In this document: in pieces, positions 36,509 through 45,261 of the stretch
Position numbering within the stretch: position 1 is the first letter of the stretch
Layout: the number at the start of each line of letters is the position of its first letter
From: DATLMR01 sp964615905
Lineage (GTDB): Bacteria; Acidobacteriota; Blastocatellia; UBA7656
Reading direction: 5' to 3'
Assembly: GCA_964615905.1 (NCBI GenBank)
Contig: CAZTUB010000015.1
Coordinates: forward strand, 1-64,000
DNA: 64,000 bases
Translations under genes and position numbers: made by a program
Notes under the pieces: generated by a model
The model's database searches: none
What the model saw: the letters and a program-made list of their open reading frames with translations, nothing else
What the model was told of the DNA's origin: nothing

Positions 36509-37864
36509 GATGACAAAGCGCGGGGTCGCGGTGAATTGTAACCCCGGCGCCAGGTAGAACTCTGACGCGCTGCTCCCAGAAACAGTCCGCCCGCCGATCC
36601 GCCCGCGATCGCGGTAGACGTAGGAGGTCTCCAAAATAGCAAAAAGCTCTCTCCCCGGCGTTTGATACTTGAGCGGCAAAAGCACATATTCAAGATCAGT
36701 GTTGACCCTTAATTCGTGCCCCATGCGAAAGCCGCCACGCTCGGTTCGCAATACGCCTTCTATGTTCGCGCCGTAGATCAGGCGGCGGCGAGCTTGCGAG
36801 TAATTCAGGTCGGTGTGAAAAGCGAGGCCGCCGTTGTTAGCGCCGATCTGCTGCCTTACGAACTCGGGCGCGGCAAGCTGCTCTTCCCCCGGCGCACCCT
36901 TCTTGGCTGTCGGCAACTCAGCACCGAACCTCACTGCGGCCTGCTTGTCTCCCCACGTCTCGAGCGTGCGATAGAAGCGATACTTGCCCCATAGTGTGAC
37001 GTTGCCCAGTCCGCTTCCTGAGCCAGAAGTGTTGCCGTCGTAAAACGAAGTCCGATGATAGGGAATCTCGGCCTCAAGCTGGAGTGTCGGCGTGGGCGTG
37101 TAGGAGATGCCGAGGCGCAGGGCAGGGCGGTCAACTTTCAGATTTCCGAGGTGCTGGCGGGTGTAATAGTAGCGCGGGACGACCGCGCCACCCTTGTAGA
37201 CCGTGAGCCCAGGGCTCGTAGTGCGTATAGAGGACGCAAATAAGCTTGATCCGTCGGTCACTCCGCCTATCGACACATGAATCTTATCCAGCGCGACCTC
37301 TTCGGTCTGAGTTTCTGAATTCAAGGCTGCCTTCGATGACACGGCCGCCAGCTTCCTGGCTGTGCTTATGCGAATCACTTCGCGCTTTGCACCGTCCTTG
37401 CCTACCGTTTGCCAGTCGCCAATTACTTCAACCCGGCTTCCAGCGTCTATATCCTTGATCAGCGCGTCAAGTTGATCGCTTTCGATAGCGAATCGTTGTT
37501 TGGACTTGTCAGACTCAACCCACCAGCCGCCGTTATCACGGACGAACACGCCTTCAACGACTACGTCGGCTGAAGCCAGGGTGTAGCCTGCCTTTTTGAG
37601 CGCTGACTTGAGGGAATCGAAAGATACAGCCTTATCATGCTTTGGACTGAATTCGCCAAGCCCGCGCTTTATGTCAGTGACCTTTATGTGGTCGATCTTC
37701 GGTGCGAAATCTAGACGGCTCACGGCCTTCTTGATGTTGTAGACTCAGTTGCCGCAAAGGTAGCCGGCGATCTTCATCTTTACGGTCTTCACTTCCGCCT
37801 GAGCCGTGGATAAAACACCGGCGAGCATGACAATTGCAAACACAGATCGTAAAAGTGTCCTCAT
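36413..37864 (-). CDS. exported HMA-domain / beta-barrel protein with in-frame UGA in CxxC (possible selenoprotein)
   Basis: A continuous 483-codon frame if UGA at 37745-37747 is read through. ATG 37864 has GGAGG upstream. Residues 1-23 form a signal peptide (SVFAIVMLAGVLSTAQA). Then comes an HMA fold, TVKMKIAGYLCGN-UGA-VYNIKKAVSRL, where UGA replaces the second Cys of the metal-binding CxxC. Next, a second HMA-like half and an OB-like segment, then a C-terminal outer-membrane barrel (LRLGISYTPTPTLQLEAEI ... SLLIGVRFLY, terminal aromatic). Without readthrough, a GTG at 37723 could start a barrel lacking signal and CxxC. Lies between the CC-repeat protein and tlpA. Confidence 0.7.
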
Positions 37865-37895
37865 TGATATTCCTCCCTTTCAGCTTAAGAGAATG

Positions 37896-37925
37896 GCGCA
37901 GGCGCATGAGCTCATGCGCCTGCGC
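37896..37925. repeat. 30-bp perfect palindrome
   Basis: A loop-less palindrome with 15-bp arms centred on GAGCTC, GC-rich, between the CC-repeat gene and the HMA/barrel gene. As RNA it gives a 13-bp stem with a 4-base loop. It could limit transcription from the Cys-rich gene into the downstream genes or protect mRNA ends. Confidence 0.85.
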
Positions 37926-37945
37926 AGGCCGGACCCTACCCGTTG

Positions 37946-38269
37946 TTAACTGACGGATGATTTTGGCGCGCAGCAGGCATGACCCCCGCAGCAGGCCGCT
38001 TCAGCTTTGGAGTTGGCGTCTGCTTTGCAGCAGGCCGCCTCAGCCTTGCAGCAGTCAGAGGCGCAACAGCTAGAACCTTCCTTGCAGCAAGCAGCTCCTT
38101 CTGTGCAACAGGCCGCGCCTGGAGTACAGCAATTCGCGTTTGTGTTGCAGCATGAAGCGGCCTTCGCCATGCTGCACTTCTGCATCGAGGACTGTGAATC
38201 AGCCGAAGCGTAAACAGCTCCGGCAATGGTAATAACGAGAACGAAAAGGATTGCTTTAACGTGTTTCAT
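37946..38269 (-). CDS. secreted CC-repeat (metallothionein-like) protein
   Basis: 107 residues from ATG 38269. Signal peptide KAILFVLVITIAGAVYA, then a mature part with 19 Cys, nine of them as CC pairs spaced every 5-9 residues (examples NCCTPGAACCTEGAACC and SSCCASDCC). The mature chain is Ala/Lys/Cys-rich with no hydrophobic core, as expected of a metal-thiolate cluster protein. Unlike classical bacterial metallothioneins it is exported and uses CC rather than CxC. Next to HMA, TlpA and secreted Cys protein genes. Longer start at 38320 lacks a signal-like N-terminus. Confidence 0.75.
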   Translation of the reverse strand: MKHVKAILFVLVITIAGAVYASADSQSSMQKCSMAKAASCCNTNANCCTPGAACCTEGAACCKEGSSCCASDCCKAEAACCKADANSKAEAACCGGHACCAPKSSVS

Positions 38270-38362
38270 GGACGTGTCTCCTATAGGTTTAGAGTTCTGT
38301 ACGTACGCCAGTGGATACACGACTGGCGTGTTGATGGTCGTGTAACAGATGGCTCTAAATCT

Positions 38363-38821
38363 TTAGATCAGGAGTACACAACAGCGAAGGTAGGTGGCCC
38401 CTCTATTTCGAGGCGTCGGGGGATAAATAAAAGGCTTGGTGTGAGCGTAATTGACTGACTCGACAGTCGGGCTGGCTATGTCACCTGAAATGACCTGCTC
38501 TCCGCTTACGCGCTGTTCAGCGGAAAGGCTCACAGCTTGAGTAGGAAGTAGAGAACATCCCCTGACGCCGACAGACGACGATACGGTATCACCGGAAGAG
38601 GTTTCTTCGGCAGCCACAGAAGGCTTACAGCAACTGTCGCTCGCACAGCTTTCTTCCGGATAAAAGGCTTTTCCAGGTAGCCCCTGCGACCCCAGGCAGC
38701 AGGCCTTCGTCGCACCGGTCGCACAGCAAAAAGAGCAGCCGAACCCGCCTAGCCACATCGTAATCACGATTATGGCCAGAGCACGCGCCTTTAATTGTGC
38801 CGACGGTCGTGGCACTCTCAT
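38363..38821 (-). CDS. short secreted Cys-rich protein at head of the HMA/TlpA module (family A)
   Basis: 152 residues. A membrane or signal segment (ALAIIVITMWLGGFGCSFCC) runs into a Cys-rich region (GCSFCCATGATKACC, ESCASDSCCKP) and a low-complexity middle. The C-terminus YPPTPRNRGATYLRCCVLLI resembles the PP...R...VLRI endings at 19740 and 57730. No known domain. Likely first gene of the minus-strand module running to 35899. The Cys clusters suggest metal binding. Confidence 0.55.
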   Translation of the reverse strand: MRVPRPSAQLKARALAIIVITMWLGGFGCSFCCATGATKACCLGSQGLPGKAFYPEESCASDSCCKPSVAAEETSSGDTVSSSVGVRGCSLLPTQAVSLSAEQRVSGEQVISGDIASPTVESVNYAHTKPFIYPPTPRNRGATYLRCCVLLI

Positions 38822-38948
38822 AAACTCCAGGTCTTATTATAGTCCAGACAGACCAGGCGATACCACAGGTATCCTAAACCCTGTATACGTCTTTAGGGTC
38901 AAGCTTAATTTTCAATCGGTTGCCTCCCCGAATGCCAAAAACGTTGTA

Positions 38949-39247
38949 TCACCGTTTTTGCCAGGTAACTTTCCACTGCTCCATCTTCTGAATCTCGGCC
39001 TGCTGTGCCGTAATTATGTTTTGAGCCAGTTGCTTGATTTCAGGATGGTTCGCTTTCTGAAGGGCTTCGTTCGCCATCTCTATAGCCCCTGGTGGTGCGG
39101 AATCATCATCTCTATAACACTCAGGTTGGGTTCGTCGCCTCCTCCGGAGGAGTGATTCATTTCCATCCCAGGAATATCTTCGCTTTCGGCGCTATGCGCT
39201 CCTTTGTACCACCGGTCACGCCAGCCTATCGTCGCACAATGGCGTAT
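38949..39247 (-). pseudogene. DUF305 protein remnant, frameshifted and N-terminally truncated
   Basis: Two frames together give the DUF305 signature: IPGMEMNHSSGG then VIEMMIPHHQG in one frame, continuing after a one-base loss in CAGGGG as AIEMANEALQKANHPEIKQ, LAQNIITAQQAEIQKMEQW in the other, to TGA at 38949. DUF305 proteins are periplasmic His/Met-rich proteins near copper genes. There is no signal peptide: upstream reading meets a stop at 39248-39250. Inactive remnant. Confidence 0.7.
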
Positions 39248-39901
39248 TCACGACCCTGCATTGGCCACGGGAACAGATGAAGATATCTTCAGGCACTTTA
39301 AACAGGCGGCGTTACAGCTACAGTGGCGGATAGAACTATCCTTTTCATTGCTCTTCGAGAAATTGGGCCGGCTCGAGATAGAGAAGATGACAAATGATAT
39401 TGGGGAGACGAGCTGACTAAAGTGCGGCTTGATCTTTTCCTCGAACTCTTTGGTCTCAAGGATGCCCAGGATGCGGTCACGAATTTTGCCCTCCCGGTCA
39501 ACCACGACCGTCGTGGGCAGCACCTCTCCAACTTCGTATATATCCGCAAGCTCGCGCGACCCGAACACAACCGGGTAGTTAAGCTTCAACTTCCGCGCCA
39601 ATCGTCGTACCGAGTCACGCTTGTAAGAAGGGTATGTGACTCCGAGTATCTGAAGCCCCTGTGACGCATCCCCTTTCTGAAGCCGAACCAGTTCGGGCAT
39701 TTCTGCGCGGCACGGCGGGCACCACGTCGCCCAGAAGTTGAGGAGCACAACTTTACCTTTATAGTCGCTGAGCTTCACCACACGCCCGTTGAGGTCTTTA
39801 AGCTCGAAGTCTGGTGCGGCCATCGCCTGCGCTTCAGACTGGCCCAATGTCTGCATCGACACAAAAACCAGAAAGATTACCGTTAGAATTATGCGTTTCA
39901 T
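39248..39901 (-). CDS. TlpA/ResA-like protein, second copy with rearranged C-terminus
   Basis: Residues 1-119 are identical to the TlpA at 35899-36402 (signal peptide, WCPPC site). After ELADIYEVGEVLPTTVV the sequence is a diverged homologue up to KIKPHFSQL. The frame then runs ~50 residues into unrelated sequence (VSPISFVIFSISSRPNF...) because the normal stop is missing. The core domain should fold, but the tail is abnormal, and the gene lies in a decayed copy of the module. Confidence 0.75.
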   Translation of the reverse strand: MKRIILTVIFLVFVSMQTLGQSEAQAMAAPDFELKDLNGRVVKLSDYKGKVVLLNFWATWCPPCRAEMPELVRLQKGDASQGLQILGVTYPSYKRDSVRRLARKLKLNYPVVFGSRELADIYEVGEVLPTTVVVDREGKIRDRILGILETKEFEEKIKPHFSQLVSPISFVIFSISSRPNFSKSNEKDSSIRHCSCNAACLKCLKISSSVPVANAGS

Positions 39902-40007
39902 TGCTGTCCCCTTAATACAGAAACCTGACGCCGATCAGGAGGCTCTTATCCGTTTTTAACGCCAGCGGCCCGACGTTGCGCGCCACGGGCACTTGAAAGC
40001 TTGCCTC
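39544..40007 (-). repeat. 464-bp exact direct repeat, copy 2
   Basis: Exact copy of 36045-36508 at an offset of 3499 bases. It spans tlpA copy 2 and the 3' end of a barrel gene. Exact identity bordered by diverged homologous sequence points to recent gene conversion or to an assembly artefact. Confidence 0.9.
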
Positions 40008-40025
40008 TACGATGAAGCGAGGCGA
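39912..40025 (-). pseudogene. 3' end of a second HMA/barrel-type outer-membrane gene
   Basis: Encodes PRFIVEASFQVPVARNV and SLLIGVRFLY, matching the last ~36 residues of the barrel at 36413-37864. Upstream of 40025 the similarity stops, so only the end of the gene remains. Sits just before tlpA copy 2 as in the intact module. Confidence 0.75.
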
Positions 40026-40408
40026 GGTTTCGCCTAACACTAGAAGATTTGCAACAACAATCCTCATGAGAGCTTGTATCACACGCATCAGCAATACCAG
40101 TAGCGCAAGAACGCGAGCGCCCAAATCCGGCAGTATAGTGAACGCGTGCCTATTCTACTATATCTTTATGTAAGTTCGATAACACATTCCGGTTACATGA
40201 GAGCGATTACCACATAACAGCAGCCCGTGTGCTATCGAGTTTCACCCTGCGCGACTGAGTTGATGGACAATTGGCGCATCAAATTTTTCCGCTTGTACGT
40301 TCATTGGCTCATAGACGTGCCTTGCCCGCGAGTTAATCCAATTTTAATCTTAGAAGTGTTAGTGTGTCTGGTCGGATATTATTGCCACGTCATGGGTGTC
40401 GCTTTTGT
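40026..40408. other. intergenic, promoter region of the two-component system
   Basis: About 380 bases between the barrel remnant and the regulator gene. A-T rich stretches occur near 40140-40190 and 40330-40370. No gene is visible, and I do not find the 11-bp half-site repeat seen before other units downstream. Confidence 0.4.
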
Positions 40409-41101
40409 ATGAGATTCTTACTTGTCGAGGATGAGCCGCGAGTCGCCCGCTTTGTAGCAAAGGGTCTGCGGGAGCGGGGCTTTGCCGTTGATCGTGCGCA
40501 AGACGGCGAGGAAGCACTCTATAAGGTAAGTATAAGTGAGTACGATCTGGTTATACTCGACGTGATGCTGCCGCGAAAAAACGGTTTCGAGGTTTGCAAG
40601 GAGTTGCGCAGCGCGGGCGTCAAAGTCCCCGTTTTAATGCTGACGGCGCGCGACGCCGTCGAAGACCGCGTCAAGGGCCTGGACTCAGGCGCGGATGATT
40701 ACCTAAGCAAGCCCTTCGATTTTACGGAGTTGCTCGCGCGCGTGCGCGCTTTGCTCCGTCGCGTGAAGGACCTGAGGCCGGAGGTCCTTCAAGTGGCCGA
40801 CCTGACTCTTAATACCGCCAACCATTTGGTCACCCGCCGGGGCAAGCGAGTTAGCCTTACGGCGAAGGAGTACTCCTTGCTCGAATTCTTTATGCTGAGA
40901 GAACGCAAGGTCGTAAGCCGCGGCGAGATAGCCGAGCATGTCTGGGATGAGAATTTTGACCCCTTTTCTAACGTCATAGATGTTTACGTGCGGCGGCTTA
41001 GAAAAAAGATTGATGACGGTTTTGACCGCCCCCTCATCCATACGCGGCGAGGCGAGGGCTATATTCTCTCCGCAAACGAGGCAACCGATAATGTTCAATA
41101 G
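40409..41101 (+). CDS. OmpR/PhoB-family response regulator (CusR/CopR-like)
   Basis: 230 residues from ATG 40409. Receiver: LLVEDEPRVA, VILDVMLPRKNG (phospho-acceptor Asp), MLTARD and SKPFDF. A winged-helix Trans_reg_C domain follows: LTAKEYSLLEFFMLRERKVV, RVDV-type helix VIDVYVRRLRKKIDD, wing HTRRGEGYIL. Closest in style to heavy-metal regulators CusR/CopR. Overlaps the kinase gene by 11 bases. The tandem-repeat sites at 42492, 48458 and 50783 are its probable targets. Confidence 0.94.
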   Translation: MRFLLVEDEPRVARFVAKGLRERGFAVDRAQDGEEALYKVSISEYDLVILDVMLPRKNGFEVCKELRSAGVKVPVLMLTARDAVEDRVKGLDSGADDYLSKPFDFTELLARVRALLRRVKDLRPEVLQVADLTLNTANHLVTRRGKRVSLTAKEYSLLEFFMLRERKVVSRGEIAEHVWDENFDPFSNVIDVYVRRLRKKIDDGFDRPLIHTRRGEGYILSANEATDNVQ

Positions 41102-42482
41102 TATTCGTGCGCGCCTGACCTTGTGGTATGTATTCGTCTTTGGTTTGTTGCTTGTCGGTTTCAGCGTGTTCATTTACGTGTTGCTCACCAGAACCTTGTT
41201 TGAACGGGCTGATAGTTCGCTCTCTAACGCCGTATATGCAACGGCTACCGAGTTCCAAAGCGAGATAAAAGAGTTCGACGGCGATGCCGCGTCTGGCGCT
41301 GTTGAAACGCTCAGGGAGTTGCAGTTGCCGAACGTCTATATGGCCATCGTCGCAGACGATCAGGTGCTCGCGTCGAATTTCCCTGAAGGCCCCCAGTTCG
41401 TTTTTCCACCCGAGCTATTGAAGACCGCCAGGGCCAGTGACCACATCTCATTTCGCACCCTCGACGATTTTGATGAAGAAGGTGTGAGACTGGCGGTGTT
41501 GCCACTAAGAGTCAACGGCAGAGATTATCTTGTGGCAGTCGCCGAGCCTCTTCATGATTTGGTCGGGCAGATCCAGGCCATCAGGCGAATATTCTTTATC
41601 GGCTTGCCCGCGACGCTGCTTATCGCGGGAGTCGGTGGATTCCTGCTCGCTAGAAAGAGCTTATCCCCTGTAGTGGATATGTCCGAGCAAGCTAAGCGCA
41701 TTGGCTCGACGAACCTCCAGGAGCGGCTAAAGGTCAGTAATCCAGGAGACGAGCTTGGCCGCCTCGCCGATGCATTTAACGAGCTGCTTTCCAGGCTCAA
41801 CCTGTCGTTCGAAAGCATGCGAGAGTTTATGGCCGACGCCTCGCACGAATTGCGGACCCCGCTGTCGGTCATAAGGGGGGAAGCTGATGTAGTTTTGTCG
41901 CAGGACAGAAACGCGGCCGAGTACAAAGAGACGATAGAAATAATTCAGGATGAAGCCAGGAGGTTGTCGCGCATCGTTGATGACATGATGGCGCTTGCCC
42001 GCGCCGACGCGGGGCAATATCCGCTTAGAATTGAACAGTTCTATTTGAACGATCTTGTAGAAGAAGCCTGCCGGGGGATGAAGCTGATTGCAGCGGCTAA
42101 CGGAGTATCCTTGACGCTCAGCCTCGGCGAAGACGTCGCTTTTTCAGGCGATGAAGACTTGCTCAAGCGGCTAATCGTGAACCTGCTCGATAACGCGATA
42201 AATTATACCCCTTCGGGTGGCTCCGTCTCAGTTAAGCTCGCAAGCGAGCAGTCAGCCGTAAAGATTATCGTTTCCGATACCGGAATCGGCATACCTGCCG
42301 AAGATGCCCCGCATGTTTTTGAAAGGTTTTACCGGGTGGATAAAGCGCGCTCGCGGGCCGACGGCGGAAGCGGGCTCGGCCTTGCGATAGCAGGATGGAT
42401 TGCGGAAGCTCATAAAGGCTCTATTGATCTAGTCAGCATCCCCGGCAAGGGGAGCAAATTCACCGTGTCATTGCCAGGATAG
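41091..42482 (+). CDS. sensor histidine kinase partner (CusS-like)
   Basis: 463 residues from ATG 41091. Two TM helices (LTLWYVFVFGLLLVGFSVFI and FFIGLPATLLIAGVGGFLLA) flank a ~130-residue periplasmic sensor, followed by HAMP, HisKA with MADASHELRTPLSVIRGEA, and HATPase with N box NLLDNAINYTPSGG and G boxes VSDTGIGIP and GGSGLGLAI. All catalytic boxes are intact, in contrast to the kinase at 30876. Expected to phosphorylate the adjacent OmpR-type regulator in response to a periplasmic ion. Confidence 0.94.
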   Translation: MFNSIRARLTLWYVFVFGLLLVGFSVFIYVLLTRTLFERADSSLSNAVYATATEFQSEIKEFDGDAASGAVETLRELQLPNVYMAIVADDQVLASNFPEGPQFVFPPELLKTARASDHISFRTLDDFDEEGVRLAVLPLRVNGRDYLVAVAEPLHDLVGQIQAIRRIFFIGLPATLLIAGVGGFLLARKSLSPVVDMSEQAKRIGSTNLQERLKVSNPGDELGRLADAFNELLSRLNLSFESMREFMADASHELRTPLSVIRGEADVVLSQDRNAAEYKETIEIIQDEARRLSRIVDDMMALARADAGQYPLRIEQFYLNDLVEEACRGMKLIAAANGVSLTLSLGEDVAFSGDEDLLKRLIVNLLDNAINYTPSGGSVSVKLASEQSAVKIIVSDTGIGIPAEDAPHVFERFYRVDKARSRADGGSGLGLAIAGWIAEAHKGSIDLVSIPGKGSKFTVSLPG

Positions 42483-42491
42483 TCTCGGCAT

Positions 42492-42524
42492 TTAATCTTC
42501 TGTTCATCTTCATGTTGATAGAAT
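42492..42524 (+). promoter_or_regulatory. tandem 11-bp half-site operator with -10 box, site 1
   Basis: TTAATCTTCTG followed directly by TTCATCTTCAT (42492-42513), then 5 bases and TAGAAT (42519-42524). The two 11-mers match at 8 positions. Located ~70 bases before the module C TolC gene. Same architecture as at 48458 and 50783; an OmpR-type activator site overlapping -35 is the best reading. Confidence 0.75.
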
Positions 42525-42592
42525 CAATAGCCGGTCCTTATTAAGCCAAGGCTAAAGAGACTCGCGACTTCCTCCAGCTTAAGAGGCAAAAT

Positions 42593-43966
42593 ATGAACAG
42601 GCCGCTTGTCTTGATATTACTCGCTCTTATTTTGACCGGCTGCGCCAGCCGATCATCTAAAGTCTCGCCGCAGGTCTCGAAAAAGATTGAAGATCGCACG
42701 GGGCACGGGTTGAACCCGAGCTCGCAGCCTTCACCGTTTACAGTCCCGCCCGGCGTATCGCTCGCCGATGGGCTCTCGGAGGATGAAGCAGTTGCGATTG
42801 CTCTCTGGAACAACGCTGCTTTTCAAGCCGACCTGACCGCCCTCGGATTCGCGCGGGCAGACCTGATTGAGGCGGGCCAATTGCGCAACCCGGTACTTAC
42901 ACTGTTGTTGCCGTGGGGGCCGAAACAGCTTGAAGCCACCGCAAACCTTCCCGTGGAACTCTTCTGGCAAAGGCCGCGCCGCGTCGCGGCCGCGAAAGTT
43001 GATCTTGAGCGCGTAGCCGAAAGCCTCGTTCAGACGGGACTCAACTTGGTGCGTGATGTAAGACTTGCTTATGCCGACCTTGTATTAGCAAATGATCGGG
43101 CGCGCATCGCTGATGAATCGCTTCGCCTGCGCGGTGAGATCGCCCAGATCGTCCGGGCCAGACTGCGGGACGGTGACGTCAGCGAGCTTGAAACGAGCGC
43201 CTCTCGCATCGACGCCCAACAGGCAGAAGAACAGGCCAGGCGATTTAGCGCCGAAGTCTCGCTCGCCACAGACCGGCTCAGGTTCGTGGTTGGGATGGGG
43301 GCGAGCGACGTATCATTCGGCCTCGTCGCTTCCTCATCTGCGTCAGGGATGCGGATTGTCGCGCTTGCCGCACCCATCGATTTGGCCGGGCAGCGCAGCG
43401 ATCAGGCGTTGAGCGAGTTGGTGAAGCAAGCCCTTGCCTCGCGCCCCGACCTGCGGGCCGCAGAGCTTGCCATTGAAGCCGCTGGGAGGCGCGCGAAGTG
43501 GGAGCGGTCAAGAATCCTTTCTCTATCGGCAATCCTCGACGCCAACGCTAAGGGCAGCGAAGGATTTGAAGCAGGCCCCGGCTTTCAAGTAGAGCTTCCG
43601 GTCTTCAACCGCAACAAGGGCGGCATCACGCGGGCCGAGGCTGAAATTGAGCGCGCCGCCCGCCAGTACATAGCTGTGCGTCATCGAATCGTCTTCGACG
43701 TGCGAGAGGCTTATGACCAGCTTTTCCAATCGCGTCAATCGCTCGATTCTTTCCGTGGACGGATCCTGCCGCAGGTTGAAGAAGAGATCCGCATCTCCCA
43801 AAGGGCTTACGTTGCGGGTGAAGTGCCTTACCTTTTTGTGCTGGAGACGTCGCGCAAACTGACCGACGCGCGGCTGCGCGAGGCGGAAGCCGGCGCGACG
43901 CTTCTGCGCGCAACTGCCCAGCTTGAAAGGGCCGTGGGAAGGAGAATCAGTGAAAAGCCACAATAG
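42593..43966 (+). CDS. TolC-family outer-membrane lipoprotein (CusC-like), module C
   Basis: 457 residues. Signal with lipobox LILTGCAS, then OEP repeats (AVAIALWNNAAFQADLTAL, FNRNKGGITRAEAEIERAA). Lipid-anchored outer-membrane channel of the third RND system. It is preceded by the tandem operator, so it is probably induced by the adjacent two-component system. The adaptor gene's GTG start lies inside its last codons. Confidence 0.92.
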   Translation: MNRPLVLILLALILTGCASRSSKVSPQVSKKIEDRTGHGLNPSSQPSPFTVPPGVSLADGLSEDEAVAIALWNNAAFQADLTALGFARADLIEAGQLRNPVLTLLLPWGPKQLEATANLPVELFWQRPRRVAAAKVDLERVAESLVQTGLNLVRDVRLAYADLVLANDRARIADESLRLRGEIAQIVRARLRDGDVSELETSASRIDAQQAEEQARRFSAEVSLATDRLRFVVGMGASDVSFGLVASSSASGMRIVALAAPIDLAGQRSDQALSELVKQALASRPDLRAAELAIEAAGRRAKWERSRILSLSAILDANAKGSEGFEAGPGFQVELPVFNRNKGGITRAEAEIERAARQYIAVRHRIVFDVREAYDQLFQSRQSLDSFRGRILPQVEEEIRISQRAYVAGEVPYLFVLETSRKLTDARLREAEAGATLLRATAQLERAVGRRISEKPQ

Positions 43967-45203
43967 CCCGACTTCACCTCATTCGAATCGGATAAGTCCT
44001 GATATGAAATTTAGCAAACGAGTTGACATGCGGATCGCCGCCATTTTCGTTTTAACAATACTCCCGTCAGGTTGCGCGTCGCAGTATGCTGCGGAAACGA
44101 AGAAGACATCGCCGCCCGCTAAAGTTGAGAACGCGGTCAAAGAGGGCGACCTGGCGACGTTGACGCTCACTCCCGAAGCCGAAGCCCGGGTTGGCATTGT
44201 CACGGCGCCGGTCGAATACATAGGCGTCACGCGATCCCGCACATACGCAGGCGAGGTAGTGCTCCCTCCTGACAGCGCGATAACAGTGTCTGCCCCGGTC
44301 GCGGGCACCATCCTTGCCGCGCCGGGCACCGTTCCCGTGACCGGAATGACTGTACGGAAAGGCCAGCCGGTATTTCGGCTGTTGCCGTTGCTTCCGCCCG
44401 AGCGCGACGCGCGCACGCTGGCAGAGAAAGAGGTGGCCGACGCTCAAACAAGGTACGAGGCGGCAAGAGTCAAGCTGGATCGAGCCGAGCAGCTCTTGCG
44501 CGACAAAGCCGGGAGCGTGAAACAGGTGGAGCAGGCGCGCGAGGAGCTACAGCTTGCGGCGTCTGCGCTCAAGGCGGCCAGGGAGAAGTTGGAGCGAGTA
44601 GTTCGCGCGCCGATGGAGGCTGAAACCTCCGTTGCGATAATTTCGCCCGAAGATGGGATGATTCAGAAAGTCCACGTGGGGGCAGGGCAAAAGGTCGCGG
44701 GATCGGCGGTGATGTTTGAGATTGCGAGCCTCAACTCGGTCTGGGTTCGTGTGCCTGTCTATGTTGGGGATCTCGGTCAGATCGATCAGCGACAGGCGGC
44801 GAAGGTCCACAACCTAGGCGATTCGCCCGGCTCGCCCGTGCTATCGGCCAGAGCTGTCGCCGCGCCTCCATCGGCTAACGCCAACGCGGCGACTGTCGAT
44901 CTGTATTACCAGCTTCCGCCCGCGAGCGCGTTTCGCCCCGGTCAGAAGATAGGGGTCACGCTTGTGCTGCGCGGCTCAGAAGAGAGCCTTGTCGTTCCGA
45001 ATTCAGCAGTAGTCCGAGACATCCACGGAAATGAATGGGCCTATGAAAACATCGCCCCGCAACAGTACACGCGCCGCCGCGTCGAGGTGCGCTACGTCAC
45101 CGGCTCGCAGGCGGTCCTGGCTCGCGGCCCGGCTCAGGGGGCGCAGGTAGTCGTCACGGGCGCGGCAGAGCTATTCGCGACCGAGTTCAGCACCGGAAAG
45201 TGA
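43950..45203 (+). CDS. RND periplasmic adaptor lipoprotein (CusB-like), module C
   Basis: 418 residues from GTG 43950, chosen for the strong GGAAGGAG site 6 bases upstream; ATG 44004 is an alternative giving a shorter signal. Lipobox ILPSGCAS. Adaptor blocks: VSAPVAGTILAAPGTVPVTG (lipoyl), EQAREELQLAASALKAAREK (helix), IISPEDGMIQKVHVGAGQK (lipoyl), then barrel domain. Overlaps the TolC gene by 17 bases. Confidence 0.92.
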   Translation: MKSHNSPTSPHSNRISPDMKFSKRVDMRIAAIFVLTILPSGCASQYAAETKKTSPPAKVENAVKEGDLATLTLTPEAEARVGIVTAPVEYIGVTRSRTYAGEVVLPPDSAITVSAPVAGTILAAPGTVPVTGMTVRKGQPVFRLLPLLPPERDARTLAEKEVADAQTRYEAARVKLDRAEQLLRDKAGSVKQVEQAREELQLAASALKAAREKLERVVRAPMEAETSVAIISPEDGMIQKVHVGAGQKVAGSAVMFEIASLNSVWVRVPVYVGDLGQIDQRQAAKVHNLGDSPGSPVLSARAVAAPPSANANAATVDLYYQLPPASAFRPGQKIGVTLVLRGSEESLVVPNSAVVRDIHGNEWAYENIAPQQYTRRRVEVRYVTGSQAVLARGPAQGAQVVVTGAAELFATEFSTGK

Positions 45204-45261
45204 GTCTTTTTTATAGCGGGTCTTTTTATAGCGGACCTTTTCTATTCGGCCCGGGAATCAG

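Noticed and set aside
39204..39416. 70-codon plus-strand frame ending at 39416
   Set aside because: Overlaps the rearranged tail of tlpA copy 2 and the DUF305 remnant; no ribosome site or recognisable family. May be the end of a lost gene but cannot be supported.
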